This document shows positions 34,393 to 42,648 of a stretch of DNA of 64,000 nt, in pieces (the first letter of the stretch is position 1; every line of letters starts with the position of its first letter). The position numbers were made by a program, and so were the translations under genes. This DNA comes from Sulfurimicrobium sp031426915 (GTDB taxonomy: Bacteria > Pseudomonadota > Gammaproteobacteria > Burkholderiales > Sulfuricellaceae): NCBI GenBank assembly GCA_031426915.1, contig JASJPB010000002.1, forward strand, positions 142,593 through 206,592. The letters run 5' to 3'. Under the pieces are notes generated by a model that had not been told where the DNA came from, did no database searches, and worked only from the letters and a program-made list of their open reading frames with translations.

Positions 34393-34398
34393 TATAAT
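34393..34398 (+). promoter_or_regulatory. Candidate -10 box for speD
   Basis: A perfect TATAAT lies only 9 bp before the speD ATG, and no Shine-Dalgarno sequence is visible. Transcription would begin about 3 bp before the start codon, giving a nearly leaderless message. No good -35 was found at 17 bp. Confidence 0.4.
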
Positions 34399-34407
34399 CC
34401 AACCATC

Positions 34408-34782
34408 ATGAGACCAATTGACGGCATCGACGGCCTGCACCTGATGGGCAACCTCTACGGCTGCGGCGGGGAAGACGACCTGTTGCGGGAGATCGATGTT
34501 TTGCGCGCTTTGTGCCTGAAGCTGGTCGGCGCAAGCGGCCTGACGGCAGTGGGGGAGTGCTTTCACCAATTCGGCGCATCGGGCGGCGTGACCGGGGTGG
34601 TCATCCTGGCCGAATCCCATTTATCCGTCCACACCTGGCCGGAAAAGCGTTTTGTGACGGTGGACGTGTTCGTGTGCAACATGCACTGCGACAACCGGGC
34701 CAAGGCACACCAGCTGTTCGATACGCTGGTGGCGGCTTTCGCGCCGGAAGAAAAACGTTACTACGCAGTGGAAAGATTTTGA
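34408..34782 (+). CDS. speD: S-adenosylmethionine decarboxylase proenzyme
   Basis: A 124-residue class 1B SpeD, the short bacterial type. The proenzyme self-cleaves between E69 and S70 in AESHLSVHTWPEKRF to create the pyruvoyl cofactor. VDVFVCNMHCDN follows with the catalytic Cys region. It makes decarboxylated SAM, the aminopropyl donor for the spermidine synthase encoded at 28629-30128. It is divergent from the SPFH gene. Its 3' end overlaps the convergent GGDEF-EAL gene by 22 bp. Confidence 0.95.
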   Translation: MRPIDGIDGLHLMGNLYGCGGEDDLLREIDVLRALCLKLVGASGLTAVGECFHQFGASGGVTGVVILAESHLSVHTWPEKRFVTVDVFVCNMHCDNRAKAHQLFDTLVAAFAPEEKRYYAVERF

Positions 34783-37034
34783 GTTTGCGCTAGTGCCGTA
34801 GCACCCTCCGGATTCGACCGGGCACGCAACCAGCGTTCGCATTCGTCTGCCGGCAATGGCCGCGACAGCAGGTAACCCTGCATTTGTCCGCATCCCTGTC
34901 GTTGCAGAACGGCTTTCTGTTCTTCGGTTTCCACCCCCACGGCGACCACGCCCATTTGCAGGGAGCCGGCGAGGGCGATGATGGCGTTGGTGACCGCCGC
35001 GTCGTTGCTGCTCGTCGTGATATCGCTGACGAACGAACGGTCTATCTTGAGCGTGTCGATCGGAAAGCGCTCGAGGTAGGGAAGCGATGAATAACCGGTG
35101 CCGAACTCGTCGATGGAAAGCTTGACTCCCAGCCCGGATAGCGCGGAGAGCGTCGTGCTGCTGGCTTCGATATGCTCCATGAGCATGCCCTCGGTCATTT
35201 CCAGTTCCAGCATCGCGGGGGCGATGCCGGTTTCCTCCAGTACCTTGGCGATACGCTCGGCGACATCGCTTTGCCTGAACTGGCGTGCGGAAAGGTTTAC
35301 CGCCAGGCGCATGGGAACCAGTCCCGCTTGCTGCCATGTCTTAACCTGCAGGCAGGCCGTGCGCAGCACCCATTCGCCGATTTCGACAATCAGCCCCATT
35401 TCCTCCAGCACCGGGACGAACTGGTCCGGAGTGGCCTTGCCGAACATCGGGTTGGACCAGCGCAACAGTGCCTCGACGCCGATCAAATGGCCGGAATCGA
35501 CGTCTGTTTTGGGTTGGTAGCAGAGCGAGAATTCCTTGTTTTCGAGTGCTGCGCGCAGGCTGGTCTCCATTGCCAGACGCTGATGAACACAGCTATTCAT
35601 CTCCTCGCCATAGAAATGGTAGTTATTGCGCCCGGACTCCTTGGAGCGATACATCGCCATGTCGGCATGCTTGAGCAGGGTGTCTATATCGCTGTCGTCG
35701 AGGGGAAACAGGGCGATGCCGATACTGGTGGTGATATAGACGGCACGGCCGTCGATGTCGAAAGGGGCGGTCAGTGCCTCGATGATTTTCTGTGCTGCGC
35801 TGGCGGCATCGTTGACGTGTTTAAGGCCTTCCAGAATCACGGTGAACTCGTCACCGCCAAGGCGCGATATGATGGCGCTGCCCATCTCCCCCGGCATGAT
35901 TTCCGCGGTGCTGTAGCGGCTCACGGTGTCGGCTGCGCGCAACGTCTGGATCAGGCGAGCCGCCACGGCCTGCAACAGTTTGTCCCCGATCGCATGGCCC
36001 AGGCTGTCGTTGATCATCTTGAACCGATCAAGATCGAGAAACATCAGCGCCGCCAGCTTTTCGTGCCGCCGCGCCCTCGCCAGCGCGTGAGTCAGCCGGT
36101 CCCGGAACAGGGTGCGATTGGGCAATTGGGTAAGGCTGTCGTAATTTGCCATGAAGGCCAGCGACTGCTGCGCCTGCTTGCGTTCGGAGATGTCGCGCAG
36201 GATGCAAACCAGGGTGCCGCTGGCGCATTCTGTCGTGCTGCTGAGCGCATATTCCACTGGAAACAGCGAGCGGTCGCGGCGTCTGGCCACGCCCTCCACG
36301 GTCTCCCCGGTTTGCGCTTTTTCCACGGCAAGAATGGTGCGGCCCGGCTCGAAGCCGGGCATCAGCGTTTGAATATGTTTGCCGACAACATGTTTGGCGC
36401 GATAGCCGAAGCTCTTCTCCGCCGCCGGGTTGAAGGATTCGACGATGCCGTCGTGACTCATGCTGATGATGGGGTCGAGCGCGTGATCCACGACGATGCG
36501 TAACTGCTCCTTCTCGCGATGGAGGGAAGCCAGCGCACGTTCGAGCGCGCGTAGCGGGAGGACGCGCATGATGATGAAAATGCTCAGGCCTATGGCCAAT
36601 CCCAGCAGGGCAGCGATGCCGGCGCGATACAGGACCGGCAGCAGGGAACGACTGATGACCACTTCCCCGACCTTGCGGCCGGAATCGTAAACAGGTTCGG
36701 AAGCGGAAAAGATCGGTTCTTCGAGTTTGCCCTGAGTGCTGACCATGATCTTGCCGTCGAGGTCGCGGACGTAGCGCGCTTCGGGAAACTGGCTCCGAGT
36801 CAGGTCCTTCCTGATCAGTTCGGCAAGGCGAGGTTTATCGCCGTCCAGCGCGCCCCGGTTCTGGCTGGCCAGCGCCGCCACCTGGCTGGCGTTGATTCCG
36901 GCCGCGGTTGCCATTTCGCCCAGCTGGTGCTGGTAGGTAAGCCACCAATAGGAAATTGGCAGCAGCACCGTCACCAATCCCCCGACCAGGGCGGCCATCC
37001 ATGAAACGGTGGTAGCGACGCCAGAGGATCTCAT
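34761..37034 (-). CDS. Membrane PAS-GGDEF-EAL protein
   Basis: A 757-residue protein. TM1 is at 8-30, a periplasmic domain at about 35-135, TM2 at 137-157, PAS at 175-290, GGDEF at 295-475 and EAL at 490-745. The GGDEF signature (393-397) is intact. About 17 extra residues (from YSTAEIMPGEMG) separate it from the RAAD site, so classical I-site inhibition is doubtful. EAL (521-523) is present. The DDFGTGYSS loop reads DEFGTGYSS (E643), a conservative change in a metal-binding motif. The net enzymatic direction is uncertain. The gene lies 35 bp downstream of prmB. Confidence 0.92.
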   Translation of the reverse strand: MRSSGVATTVSWMAALVGGLVTVLLPISYWWLTYQHQLGEMATAAGINASQVAALASQNRGALDGDKPRLAELIRKDLTRSQFPEARYVRDLDGKIMVSTQGKLEEPIFSASEPVYDSGRKVGEVVISRSLLPVLYRAGIAALLGLAIGLSIFIIMRVLPLRALERALASLHREKEQLRIVVDHALDPIISMSHDGIVESFNPAAEKSFGYRAKHVVGKHIQTLMPGFEPGRTILAVEKAQTGETVEGVARRRDRSLFPVEYALSSTTECASGTLVCILRDISERKQAQQSLAFMANYDSLTQLPNRTLFRDRLTHALARARRHEKLAALMFLDLDRFKMINDSLGHAIGDKLLQAVAARLIQTLRAADTVSRYSTAEIMPGEMGSAIISRLGGDEFTVILEGLKHVNDAASAAQKIIEALTAPFDIDGRAVYITTSIGIALFPLDDSDIDTLLKHADMAMYRSKESGRNNYHFYGEEMNSCVHQRLAMETSLRAALENKEFSLCYQPKTDVDSGHLIGVEALLRWSNPMFGKATPDQFVPVLEEMGLIVEIGEWVLRTACLQVKTWQQAGLVPMRLAVNLSARQFRQSDVAERIAKVLEETGIAPAMLELEMTEGMLMEHIEASSTTLSALSGLGVKLSIDEFGTGYSSLPYLERFPIDTLKIDRSFVSDITTSSNDAAVTNAIIALAGSLQMGVVAVGVETEEQKAVLQRQGCGQMQGYLLSRPLPADECERWLRARSNPEGATALAQTQNLSTA

Positions 37035-37069
37035 AGTGCGTTATTTCCCAAATAAAAGGAGGCCGGGGC

Positions 37070-37963
37070 TCAAACCATTTGTTCGCGCCTGAGCAGGAAA
37101 ACGTATTCATTTCCGGCACTGGTTTCGAGCCAGGTAAACGGCAGTTCCGGGAAGGCCGCTTCCAGCGCATCCCGATTGTAGCCGATTTCGACCACTAATA
37201 TTCCACCGGGATTTAGATGCTTCGGCGCCTCGCGCAGAATGACGCGCGTGGCATCCAGGCCATCCTCGCCGCTGCCCAGCGCCAGTTTCGGCTCGTGCAG
37301 GTATTCCGGCGGCAGCGCTTGCACCGAAGGGGCATTGACGTAGGGGGGGTTGCATACGATCACGTCATAGCTTTGCCCTTCCAGTCCCTGGAACAGATCC
37401 GACTGCACCAGGTGAACCTGCTCTTCCAGCGCGTAATCCGCGACATTGCGTTTGGCGACTTCGAGTGCCTCCGGCGAAATGTCCACCGCATCGATTTCCG
37501 CATTGGGGAAAACATGGGCCATCAGAATCGCCAGGCAGCCGGAACCGGTGCACAGGTCGAGTGCGGCGGTAACCTCTTCCGGGTTCTCCACCCAGGGCGC
37601 GAGTTCTTCTCGCAGCAGCTCGGCAATGAAGGAGCGCGGCACGATCACGCGCTCGTCGACGTAGAAGCGGAAATCGCCCAGCCATGCCTCGTGGGTGATG
37701 TAAGCGGAAGGGATGCGTTCCTTGACGCGCCGCTCCAGCGTGTGCAGCACCCCCTCCAGCTCGCCGCTGGTCAGCCGGGCGTCGAGAAACGGGTCCAGCG
37801 TGTCCAGCGGCAGATGCAGGGTATGCAGGATAAGATAGGCGGCTTCGTCATAGGCATTCTGCGTGCCGTGGCCGAAAAACAGGCTGGCTTCGTTGAAGCG
37901 GCTGACGCCGAAGCGCAGCAGGTCGCGTACGGTGGAAAGCTGGGTTTTTGCCTGGTCGAACAT
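37070..37963 (-). CDS. prmB: 50S ribosomal protein L3 N5-glutamine methyltransferase
   Basis: A 297-residue SAM-dependent methyltransferase of the HemK/PrmB family. It has an N-terminal helical domain (1-90), motif I LDLCTGSGCLAIL, and the catalytic NPPYVNAPSVQALPPEY, where the NPPYV(N/D) variant is typical of PrmB rather than PrmC. It methylates a Gln of ribosomal protein L3. The start ATG is chosen because AAGGAA lies seven bases before it. In betaproteobacteria prmB commonly follows dapE, as here. Confidence 0.93.
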   Translation of the reverse strand: MFDQAKTQLSTVRDLLRFGVSRFNEASLFFGHGTQNAYDEAAYLILHTLHLPLDTLDPFLDARLTSGELEGVLHTLERRVKERIPSAYITHEAWLGDFRFYVDERVIVPRSFIAELLREELAPWVENPEEVTAALDLCTGSGCLAILMAHVFPNAEIDAVDISPEALEVAKRNVADYALEEQVHLVQSDLFQGLEGQSYDVIVCNPPYVNAPSVQALPPEYLHEPKLALGSGEDGLDATRVILREAPKHLNPGGILVVEIGYNRDALEAAFPELPFTWLETSAGNEYVFLLRREQMV

Positions 37964-38010
37964 GTTTAAATTCCTTGCCTGGTTCATTAAGGTGAAGCTT
38001 GTGTAGCGAG

Positions 38011-38174
38011 ACCTAACCCCCCTCATTCCCCCAACCCCCCGACCCCCTTGTCAGGGGGAGACCCAAGGGGGGAAGCCGGTTGGCTCCTCCCCTGAAACGG
38101 GTCAAGCAGGCAATCCGCCCAGCGGATGCTCGCACAAGGGGCGGTTGGGAGGGGTTAAAGCGCTAGGGTGGGGG
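38011..38174. repeat. C-rich inverted intergenic element (CCTAACCCCC type)
   Basis: The left part CCTAACCCCCCTCATTCCCC and the right part (reverse complement CTTTAACCCCTCCCAACCGC) form loose arms around a CCCCCT/AGGGGG hairpin (38044-38056). It is a recognised style of dispersed intergenic repeat. It occupies the 250-bp gap between prmB and the Gly-rich small gene; nothing else is visible there. Confidence 0.55.
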
Positions 38175-38210
38175 ATCGATCATGGTGAGTTTTGCTAGCT
38201 GTCGTGAGGG

Positions 38211-38423
38211 TCAGTCTCCACCACCACCGCCGTCTCCGCCGCCGCAGCCTCCCGAACTGGAATCGCCGCATTGGCTGCCGGAATCAAAATCGACACTGTC
38301 TCCCCCTCCCCCCGTATCGTTTCTGCCGGAATCTTTGCCCCGCTTCTTTTTTCCCACGCGCAGGTACAGGAACACGATCAGGCCGGCCAGGGCCGCGACG
38401 AAGAGGAGAAAAGAAAGAGACAT
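38211..38423 (-). CDS. Small membrane protein with Gly/Ser-rich tail
   Basis: A 70-residue frame: one membrane helix (SFLLFVAALAGLIVFLYLRV), a basic stop-transfer patch (GKKKRGK) and a low-complexity Gly/Ser/Asp tail with two Cys (SQCGDSSSGGCGGGDGGGGG). Its ATG lies 3 bp after the dapE stop, which suggests translational coupling. It has no recognised family. The skewed composition makes it only moderately certain. Confidence 0.5.
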   Translation of the reverse strand: MSLSFLLFVAALAGLIVFLYLRVGKKKRGKDSGRNDTGGGGDSVDFDSGSQCGDSSSGGCGGGDGGGGGD

Positions 38424-38426
38424 GGC

Positions 38427-39557
38427 TCAGGTTAGCAGGTTCACCAGCGTGAGGCGGTAGATTTCCTTGAGCGGCTCGATGTCCGCCACGGCCACGCATT
38501 CGTTGAGCTTGTGGATGGTGGCATTGTTGGGCCCCAGTTCGACCACCTGCGGGCAGAGGTCGGCGATGAAGCGCCCGTCAGAAGTGCCGCCTGAGGTGGA
38601 AAGCTCGGTTTCCAGTCCGGTTACCTGTTTGATGGCGGAAGCAATCGCATCCACCAGATCGCCCTTGGGCGTTAAAAACGGCTTGCCGGAGAGCTCCCAG
38701 GGCAGCTCGTAATCCAGGCCGTGTTTGTCGAGAATGGCGTGGACCTTGGCTTTCAGGCCATCCACCGTGCTCGCGGTGGAAAAACGGAAGTTGAACAGGA
38801 TTTCCACAGTGCCCGGAATCACGTTGGTCGCACCGGTGCCGCCGTGGATGTTGGAAATTTGCCAGGTGGTGGGCGGGAAATATTCGTTGCCGGCGTCCCA
38901 TTGCGTTGCCGCCAGTTCCGCGATGGCGGGGGCGGCGAGGTGAATGGGGTTCTTTGCCAGATGGGGATAGGCGATGTGGCCCTGGATGCCCTTCACCGTC
39001 AGCTTGCCCGATAGCGAGCCGCGGCGGCCGTTCTTCAGCGTGTCGCCGAGCTTCGTGACGCAGGTCGGTTCGCCGACGATGCAGTAATCCATCTTTTCGC
39101 CGCGCGCTTGCAGCGCTTCCACCACCTTCACCGTGCCGTCCACCGCGATGCCTTCCTCGTCCGAGGTGATGAGTAGCGCGATGGAGCCGGCATGATCGGG
39201 ATGTTCCGCCACGAAGGCTTCGATGGCCGTGATGAAGGCGGCGAGCGAGGTCTTCATGTCCGCCGCGCCGCGTCCGAACAGCATGCCGTCGCGCAGGGTG
39301 GGGATGAAGGGGTCGCTGTCCCACTTGTCCACCGGGCCGGTGGGAACGACATCGGTGTGACCGGCGAAACACACCAGCGGCGCGGACGTGCCGTGCCGTG
39401 CCCACAGGTTGTCCACATTGCCGAAGCGCATTTTTTCAATCGTGAAGCCGAGTTTTTCCAGGCGTTGGATCAGGATTTCCTGGCATCCCGCGTCATCGGG
39501 CGTGAGCGAGCGCCGGGCGATGAGTTCCCGGGCCAGTTCCAGTGTGCTGTTGTGCAT
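38427..39557 (-). CDS. dapE: Succinyl-diaminopimelate desuccinylase
   Basis: A 376-residue M20-family dinuclear zinc hydrolase that removes succinate from N-succinyl-LL-diaminopimelate in lysine and peptidoglycan synthesis. The metal motifs FAGHTDVVPTG (His, Asp), RGAADMKTS and the catalytic Glu pair in SDEEG are intact, and the C-terminal GTSDGRF and LGPNNATIHKLNE are present. Its start shares one base with the yffB stop. The upstream pathway genes dapD and dapC lie 14 kb away on the same strand. Confidence 0.96.
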   Translation of the reverse strand: MHNSTLELARELIARRSLTPDDAGCQEILIQRLEKLGFTIEKMRFGNVDNLWARHGTSAPLVCFAGHTDVVPTGPVDKWDSDPFIPTLRDGMLFGRGAADMKTSLAAFITAIEAFVAEHPDHAGSIALLITSDEEGIAVDGTVKVVEALQARGEKMDYCIVGEPTCVTKLGDTLKNGRRGSLSGKLTVKGIQGHIAYPHLAKNPIHLAAPAIAELAATQWDAGNEYFPPTTWQISNIHGGTGATNVIPGTVEILFNFRFSTASTVDGLKAKVHAILDKHGLDYELPWELSGKPFLTPKGDLVDAIASAIKQVTGLETELSTSGGTSDGRFIADLCPQVVELGPNNATIHKLNECVAVADIEPLKEIYRLTLVNLLT

Positions 39558-39907
39558 TATTTGGTCCCGAATAAGGTGTGGTAGACGGCTTCATCGAAAC
39601 CGAGGGTGATCTTGCCGTCCTTTTCCAGCACCGGACGCTTGATCGCGCTGGGCTTTTCCAGCAGCAGCCGGATCGCGCTGTCCTGGTCGCGGACGGCGGC
39701 CTTGGCATCGTCCGGCAACTGGCGCCAGGTGGTGCCCTGACGATTGACCAGTTTTTCCCACTCGACCTGCTTCAGCCAGGATTTGAGCAGTTCTTCACTG
39801 ACGCCCTGCTTCTTGAAGTCGTGGAAGGGCAGGGCTATGCCTTGTCCGGCAAGCCAGGCGCGGGCTTTTTTGACGGTGGTGCAGTTGGGGATGCCATAGA
39901 GTTTCAT
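39557..39907 (-). CDS. ArsC/Spx-family (YffB-like) reductase
   Basis: A 116-residue thioredoxin-fold protein. MKLYGIPNCTTVKKARAWL carries the single active Cys (CTTVKK, not CxxC), followed by FHDFKKQG and the IKRPVLEKDGKITLGFDE tail typical of YffB. True arsenate reduction is not established for this clade, and its genes nearly always neighbour dapE. ATG at 39913 (MRMKL) is possible. The start lies inside the 55-bp direct repeat described at 39899. Confidence 0.9.
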   Translation of the reverse strand: MKLYGIPNCTTVKKARAWLAGQGIALPFHDFKKQGVSEELLKSWLKQVEWEKLVNRQGTTWRQLPDDAKAAVRDQDSAIRLLLEKPSAIKRPVLEKDGKITLGFDEAVYHTLFGTK

Positions 39908-39953
39908 GCGCATATTTTATCAGCGGGAGTGTTGTCTTGGGATTTTCTCTGAG
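39899..39953. repeat. 55-bp direct repeat, left copy (island boundary)
   Basis: GAGTTTCATGCGCATATTTT... (first 20 shown) matches 43901-43955 at 48 of 55 positions in the same orientation, 4,002 bp apart. This copy contains the yffB start codon and its leader. The following 230 bp to the nuclease gene hold no gene I can support. Confidence 0.85.
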
Positions 39954-40186
39954 AAGAGGTCGAATCGAGGCAGTATGCCTGCCACCGGCAAGATGGCGAA
40001 CGTCTGCAATTGAGTCAAGACCGGAAATAATATGGCGCGTATATCAACGAGCTTCTGCTTCGTGCCATAAGCGGAAATTTGTGCCGATAGTGGCGACGGT
40101 CTCCTCGGCCTGAACGGACAGTCGCGGCGCCATCCCTCAGTGACGTCTATCGACCGCAAAACAGACAGCCTTGATGTGCCCCATGT

Positions 40187-42496
40187 TCACCCCCTAAGGG
40201 TCTTGAACATCTCCCGAACATCATCCTCCGTGACGGAATCGGCTGGCGACGGATTGGATTCGCGTGAGAATCCACCGCCTTCGCCATCATCGTAACGACT
40301 GCGCTCTTCGCGCTCAGCGATATCGGATTCGATCGACGCAATGGTTCGTGCGAAGTCTACCCCGAAGCGCTCATTGAGCTCCTTAAGTGACAACTGCAAC
40401 TCCTCTAGATCGCTGACGTCAGAGCAATTATCACGGTCATCGTCAACTCCTCGGTGGCGATAATACTCAAGGCCTGCACTTAGCTGTTTTTCGTCTGTTT
40501 CAGTCCATTCCGGCGCATTGTCTGGGAACTCAAGCAGCGTTATCCAGTCCTGCGCGCCAGCCGCCTTTATATGATCAAGCAGCCCACTAACGACTTGTTT
40601 ATACATCGATCTTCCACCTTGGTTCCAGAACCACGTTTTCTCGTCCATTGCCCGAAGAGTCCGCACCGTGGCGTCGATGCTGATACCACTTTTTTTCCAG
40701 TGCGACGCAACAAGGAATTCGGAGTAAGAGCAAGTTAGGTCTACGAAGGTCAAATCGTGAAGCGCCTCAGTGAGTTCCATTAACTCGTTCAAGCGTGCCT
40801 CTTCGCCCGTGTCAACGTAGTACCCTCGTCGCCCCTCAGACGTGTTTTCCCATCTCATTGACTCGCCGTACATAAGGCGTTCAACATGCGTTCGCAATAG
40901 TGATGCGTTGGTACGGAAGACCGCTAACAGAGGTTGATCTTGGCGCTCCGCTGCCAGATTCCACAGGTTCCTCACTTGCTTGAAGCGCGTGGCATCAGCC
41001 AACATGTTGAGAGCAATAGTTGGGGTTCTGCAAAGCATCCCGGCCGTGAAATCACGGATCGAGGGGTTCAGGAACATCGCGTGTCCGGAGCGATAGCGCA
41101 GGAACGCGCCGTCAAGTTCCTGGAGCGCCAAGCGAAAGTCCCCTGCGCTGCGGCGAAGATGGTATCTGTCGCAAGCTCCCCGGTGAATCGCCTCGAACGC
41201 AGGTTCAAGGTCGATCACGTCCGCCCCTTCGCCAATTGAATAGAGCGTCAAGAGAAGATTGCGCGCAGCATCGGAAATCTGTGTTTCGAATGCATGTGAC
41301 CAGAGGCGCTCGGGTGACTGCAACAAATCCGTGATGCTCTGTTTGTACTGGTCGGGTCGTGGGGAATGCAGCTGTGTTAGTGATGATAGCCACTCGATCA
41401 GTCGCGGATTGAAATGCTCGTGCTTGATGATGTCCAAGAAGAAGTCATCCTCCAGGACAACATCCTTGTGCGCTTGTGGCAGGTTGCTGAAGTAGAGGTG
41501 GTTGTAGAGAATTCGCGCACGCTGGCCGAACGAGTAGTCGCCAAGTTCAAGGACGCACTTGTGAGTCAGCAAGGTGCTTCGCAGAAAGCGCTCTGACGCC
41601 TGAAAGGCTTGCTGCAGGATATGCTCGCGCGTTGTCAATACAAAACGGCTGTGTGGCGTACTCCGGACCATTTCCATGAAGGATAGTAGCGCCACATCTT
41701 GGTTCCTACCGAGATAGGAACGCTGGTCACCAAGGAAAGTCTGGCCCAGGAAATCGTCGTAGTAGAAGATCTGCTTGCTTTGCGGGCGGAATAGTTTCTT
41801 ACCCTCGGAAATATCACCCTGCACGATGACGGGCTCGTAGCCGTCGTCGAGGTGCGCATAGAGCAGCATTTCAGCGAGTGTTGTCTTGCCGATTCCAGGA
41901 ACGCCTGAAATAATCGCCACGCGCTGCTCTTCAAGGATGTGATGTGCGCGTGGGTAGGCATTATTCTGTACGAAAACAGGGAGCTTTTGCCGAATTCTCT
42001 CAACCTCGAACTGCGTTTGGCAGATCTCGGCATTATGGAGAATGCGTTCTATGACCAAGGTGCTCGTTAGCCAAAGCTTGAAGTTTGCCCGTTCGATAGC
42101 GGGATGCCGCGCGAGAAGGCCATCCAGGTCATCTGCGCCTATGACATCCGACGTACAAAGGATAAACGGACGCATGGTTTCAATGACTTTATCCTTGTCG
42201 GCCGGCGAGAGGCCAAGTGATGTCACGACGATATATCGCTTTGGTTGCAGTCGCTGAACCTTCGGCAACTCGGAAGTTCGGAGCTGCGATTGCAGGTTAC
42301 TGAAGGTCGACGCAGCAAAGTGTTTGCATTGAACGATCGTAGCTCCGCTGCCCAGCAGGCTGCATCGCAGGTCTATTCCTCGATCGCGTCCCGTCTTGAA
42401 TGCCTCTAGGGCTACGCCCCATTCTGCTTGAAGAAGATCGCGGGTTAGCTCTTCGAAGTCCTGAGGAGATAGTGACTTGAAATCATAGCGTGCCAT
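40187..42496 (-). CDS. Mrr-like nuclease fused to STAND NTPase (nSTAND3 type), likely phage defence
   Basis: A 769-residue protein. Residues 1-130 are a PD-(D/E)XK (Mrr_cat-like) domain: FEELTRDLL, D42 in GRDRGIDL and the QxK strand IVQCKHF (Q56, K58). A STAND NTPase follows with Walker A GVPGIGKTT (198-206), a Walker B-like IFYYDDF (D247-D248) and the TTREH motif (288-292), then helical segments to the end. Such nuclease-STAND proteins are thought to sense phage products and cut DNA. This one is far shorter than Avs proteins and lacks an obvious C-terminal repeat sensor. By eye its DNA is more AT-rich than its neighbours. It appears to be monocistronic in an accessory island. Confidence 0.88.
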   Translation of the reverse strand: MARYDFKSLSPQDFEELTRDLLQAEWGVALEAFKTGRDRGIDLRCSLLGSGATIVQCKHFAASTFSNLQSQLRTSELPKVQRLQPKRYIVVTSLGLSPADKDKVIETMRPFILCTSDVIGADDLDGLLARHPAIERANFKLWLTSTLVIERILHNAEICQTQFEVERIRQKLPVFVQNNAYPRAHHILEEQRVAIISGVPGIGKTTLAEMLLYAHLDDGYEPVIVQGDISEGKKLFRPQSKQIFYYDDFLGQTFLGDQRSYLGRNQDVALLSFMEMVRSTPHSRFVLTTREHILQQAFQASERFLRSTLLTHKCVLELGDYSFGQRARILYNHLYFSNLPQAHKDVVLEDDFFLDIIKHEHFNPRLIEWLSSLTQLHSPRPDQYKQSITDLLQSPERLWSHAFETQISDAARNLLLTLYSIGEGADVIDLEPAFEAIHRGACDRYHLRRSAGDFRLALQELDGAFLRYRSGHAMFLNPSIRDFTAGMLCRTPTIALNMLADATRFKQVRNLWNLAAERQDQPLLAVFRTNASLLRTHVERLMYGESMRWENTSEGRRGYYVDTGEEARLNELMELTEALHDLTFVDLTCSYSEFLVASHWKKSGISIDATVRTLRAMDEKTWFWNQGGRSMYKQVVSGLLDHIKAAGAQDWITLLEFPDNAPEWTETDEKQLSAGLEYYRHRGVDDDRDNCSDVSDLEELQLSLKELNERFGVDFARTIASIESDIAEREERSRYDDGEGGGFSRESNPSPADSVTEDDVREMFKTLRG

Positions 42497-42585
42497 TTCT
42501 TGCCCCTCTACGTTATTCTTTCCGAGCGGCGCTTGCCGTCTACTGGCGATTGACCGGCGCGGGGTCTAACAACCAAACACCCCTG

Positions 42586-42635
42586 GTGCTGCGGAGGGTT
42601 CTGGCCTTGAAACAGATTTGCACCCCCCCGTCCTT
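42586..42635. repeat. 50-bp direct repeat, left copy flanking yefM-yoeB
   Basis: GTGCTGCGGAGGGTTCTGGC... matches 43257-43306 at 45 of 50 positions, same orientation, 671 bp apart. The two copies bracket the toxin-antitoxin genes and their promoter. Confidence 0.85.
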
Positions 42636-42648
42636 TGAATGTTGAAAC

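Noticed and set aside
38044..38056. CCCCCT/AGGGGG hairpin as terminator
   Set aside because: No T run follows on either strand; it is better seen as part of the C-rich dispersed repeat.
39920..40159. 79-codon minus-strand frame between yffB and the nuclease gene
   Set aside because: No ribosome site, no family, and it includes part of the direct repeat; treated as non-coding.
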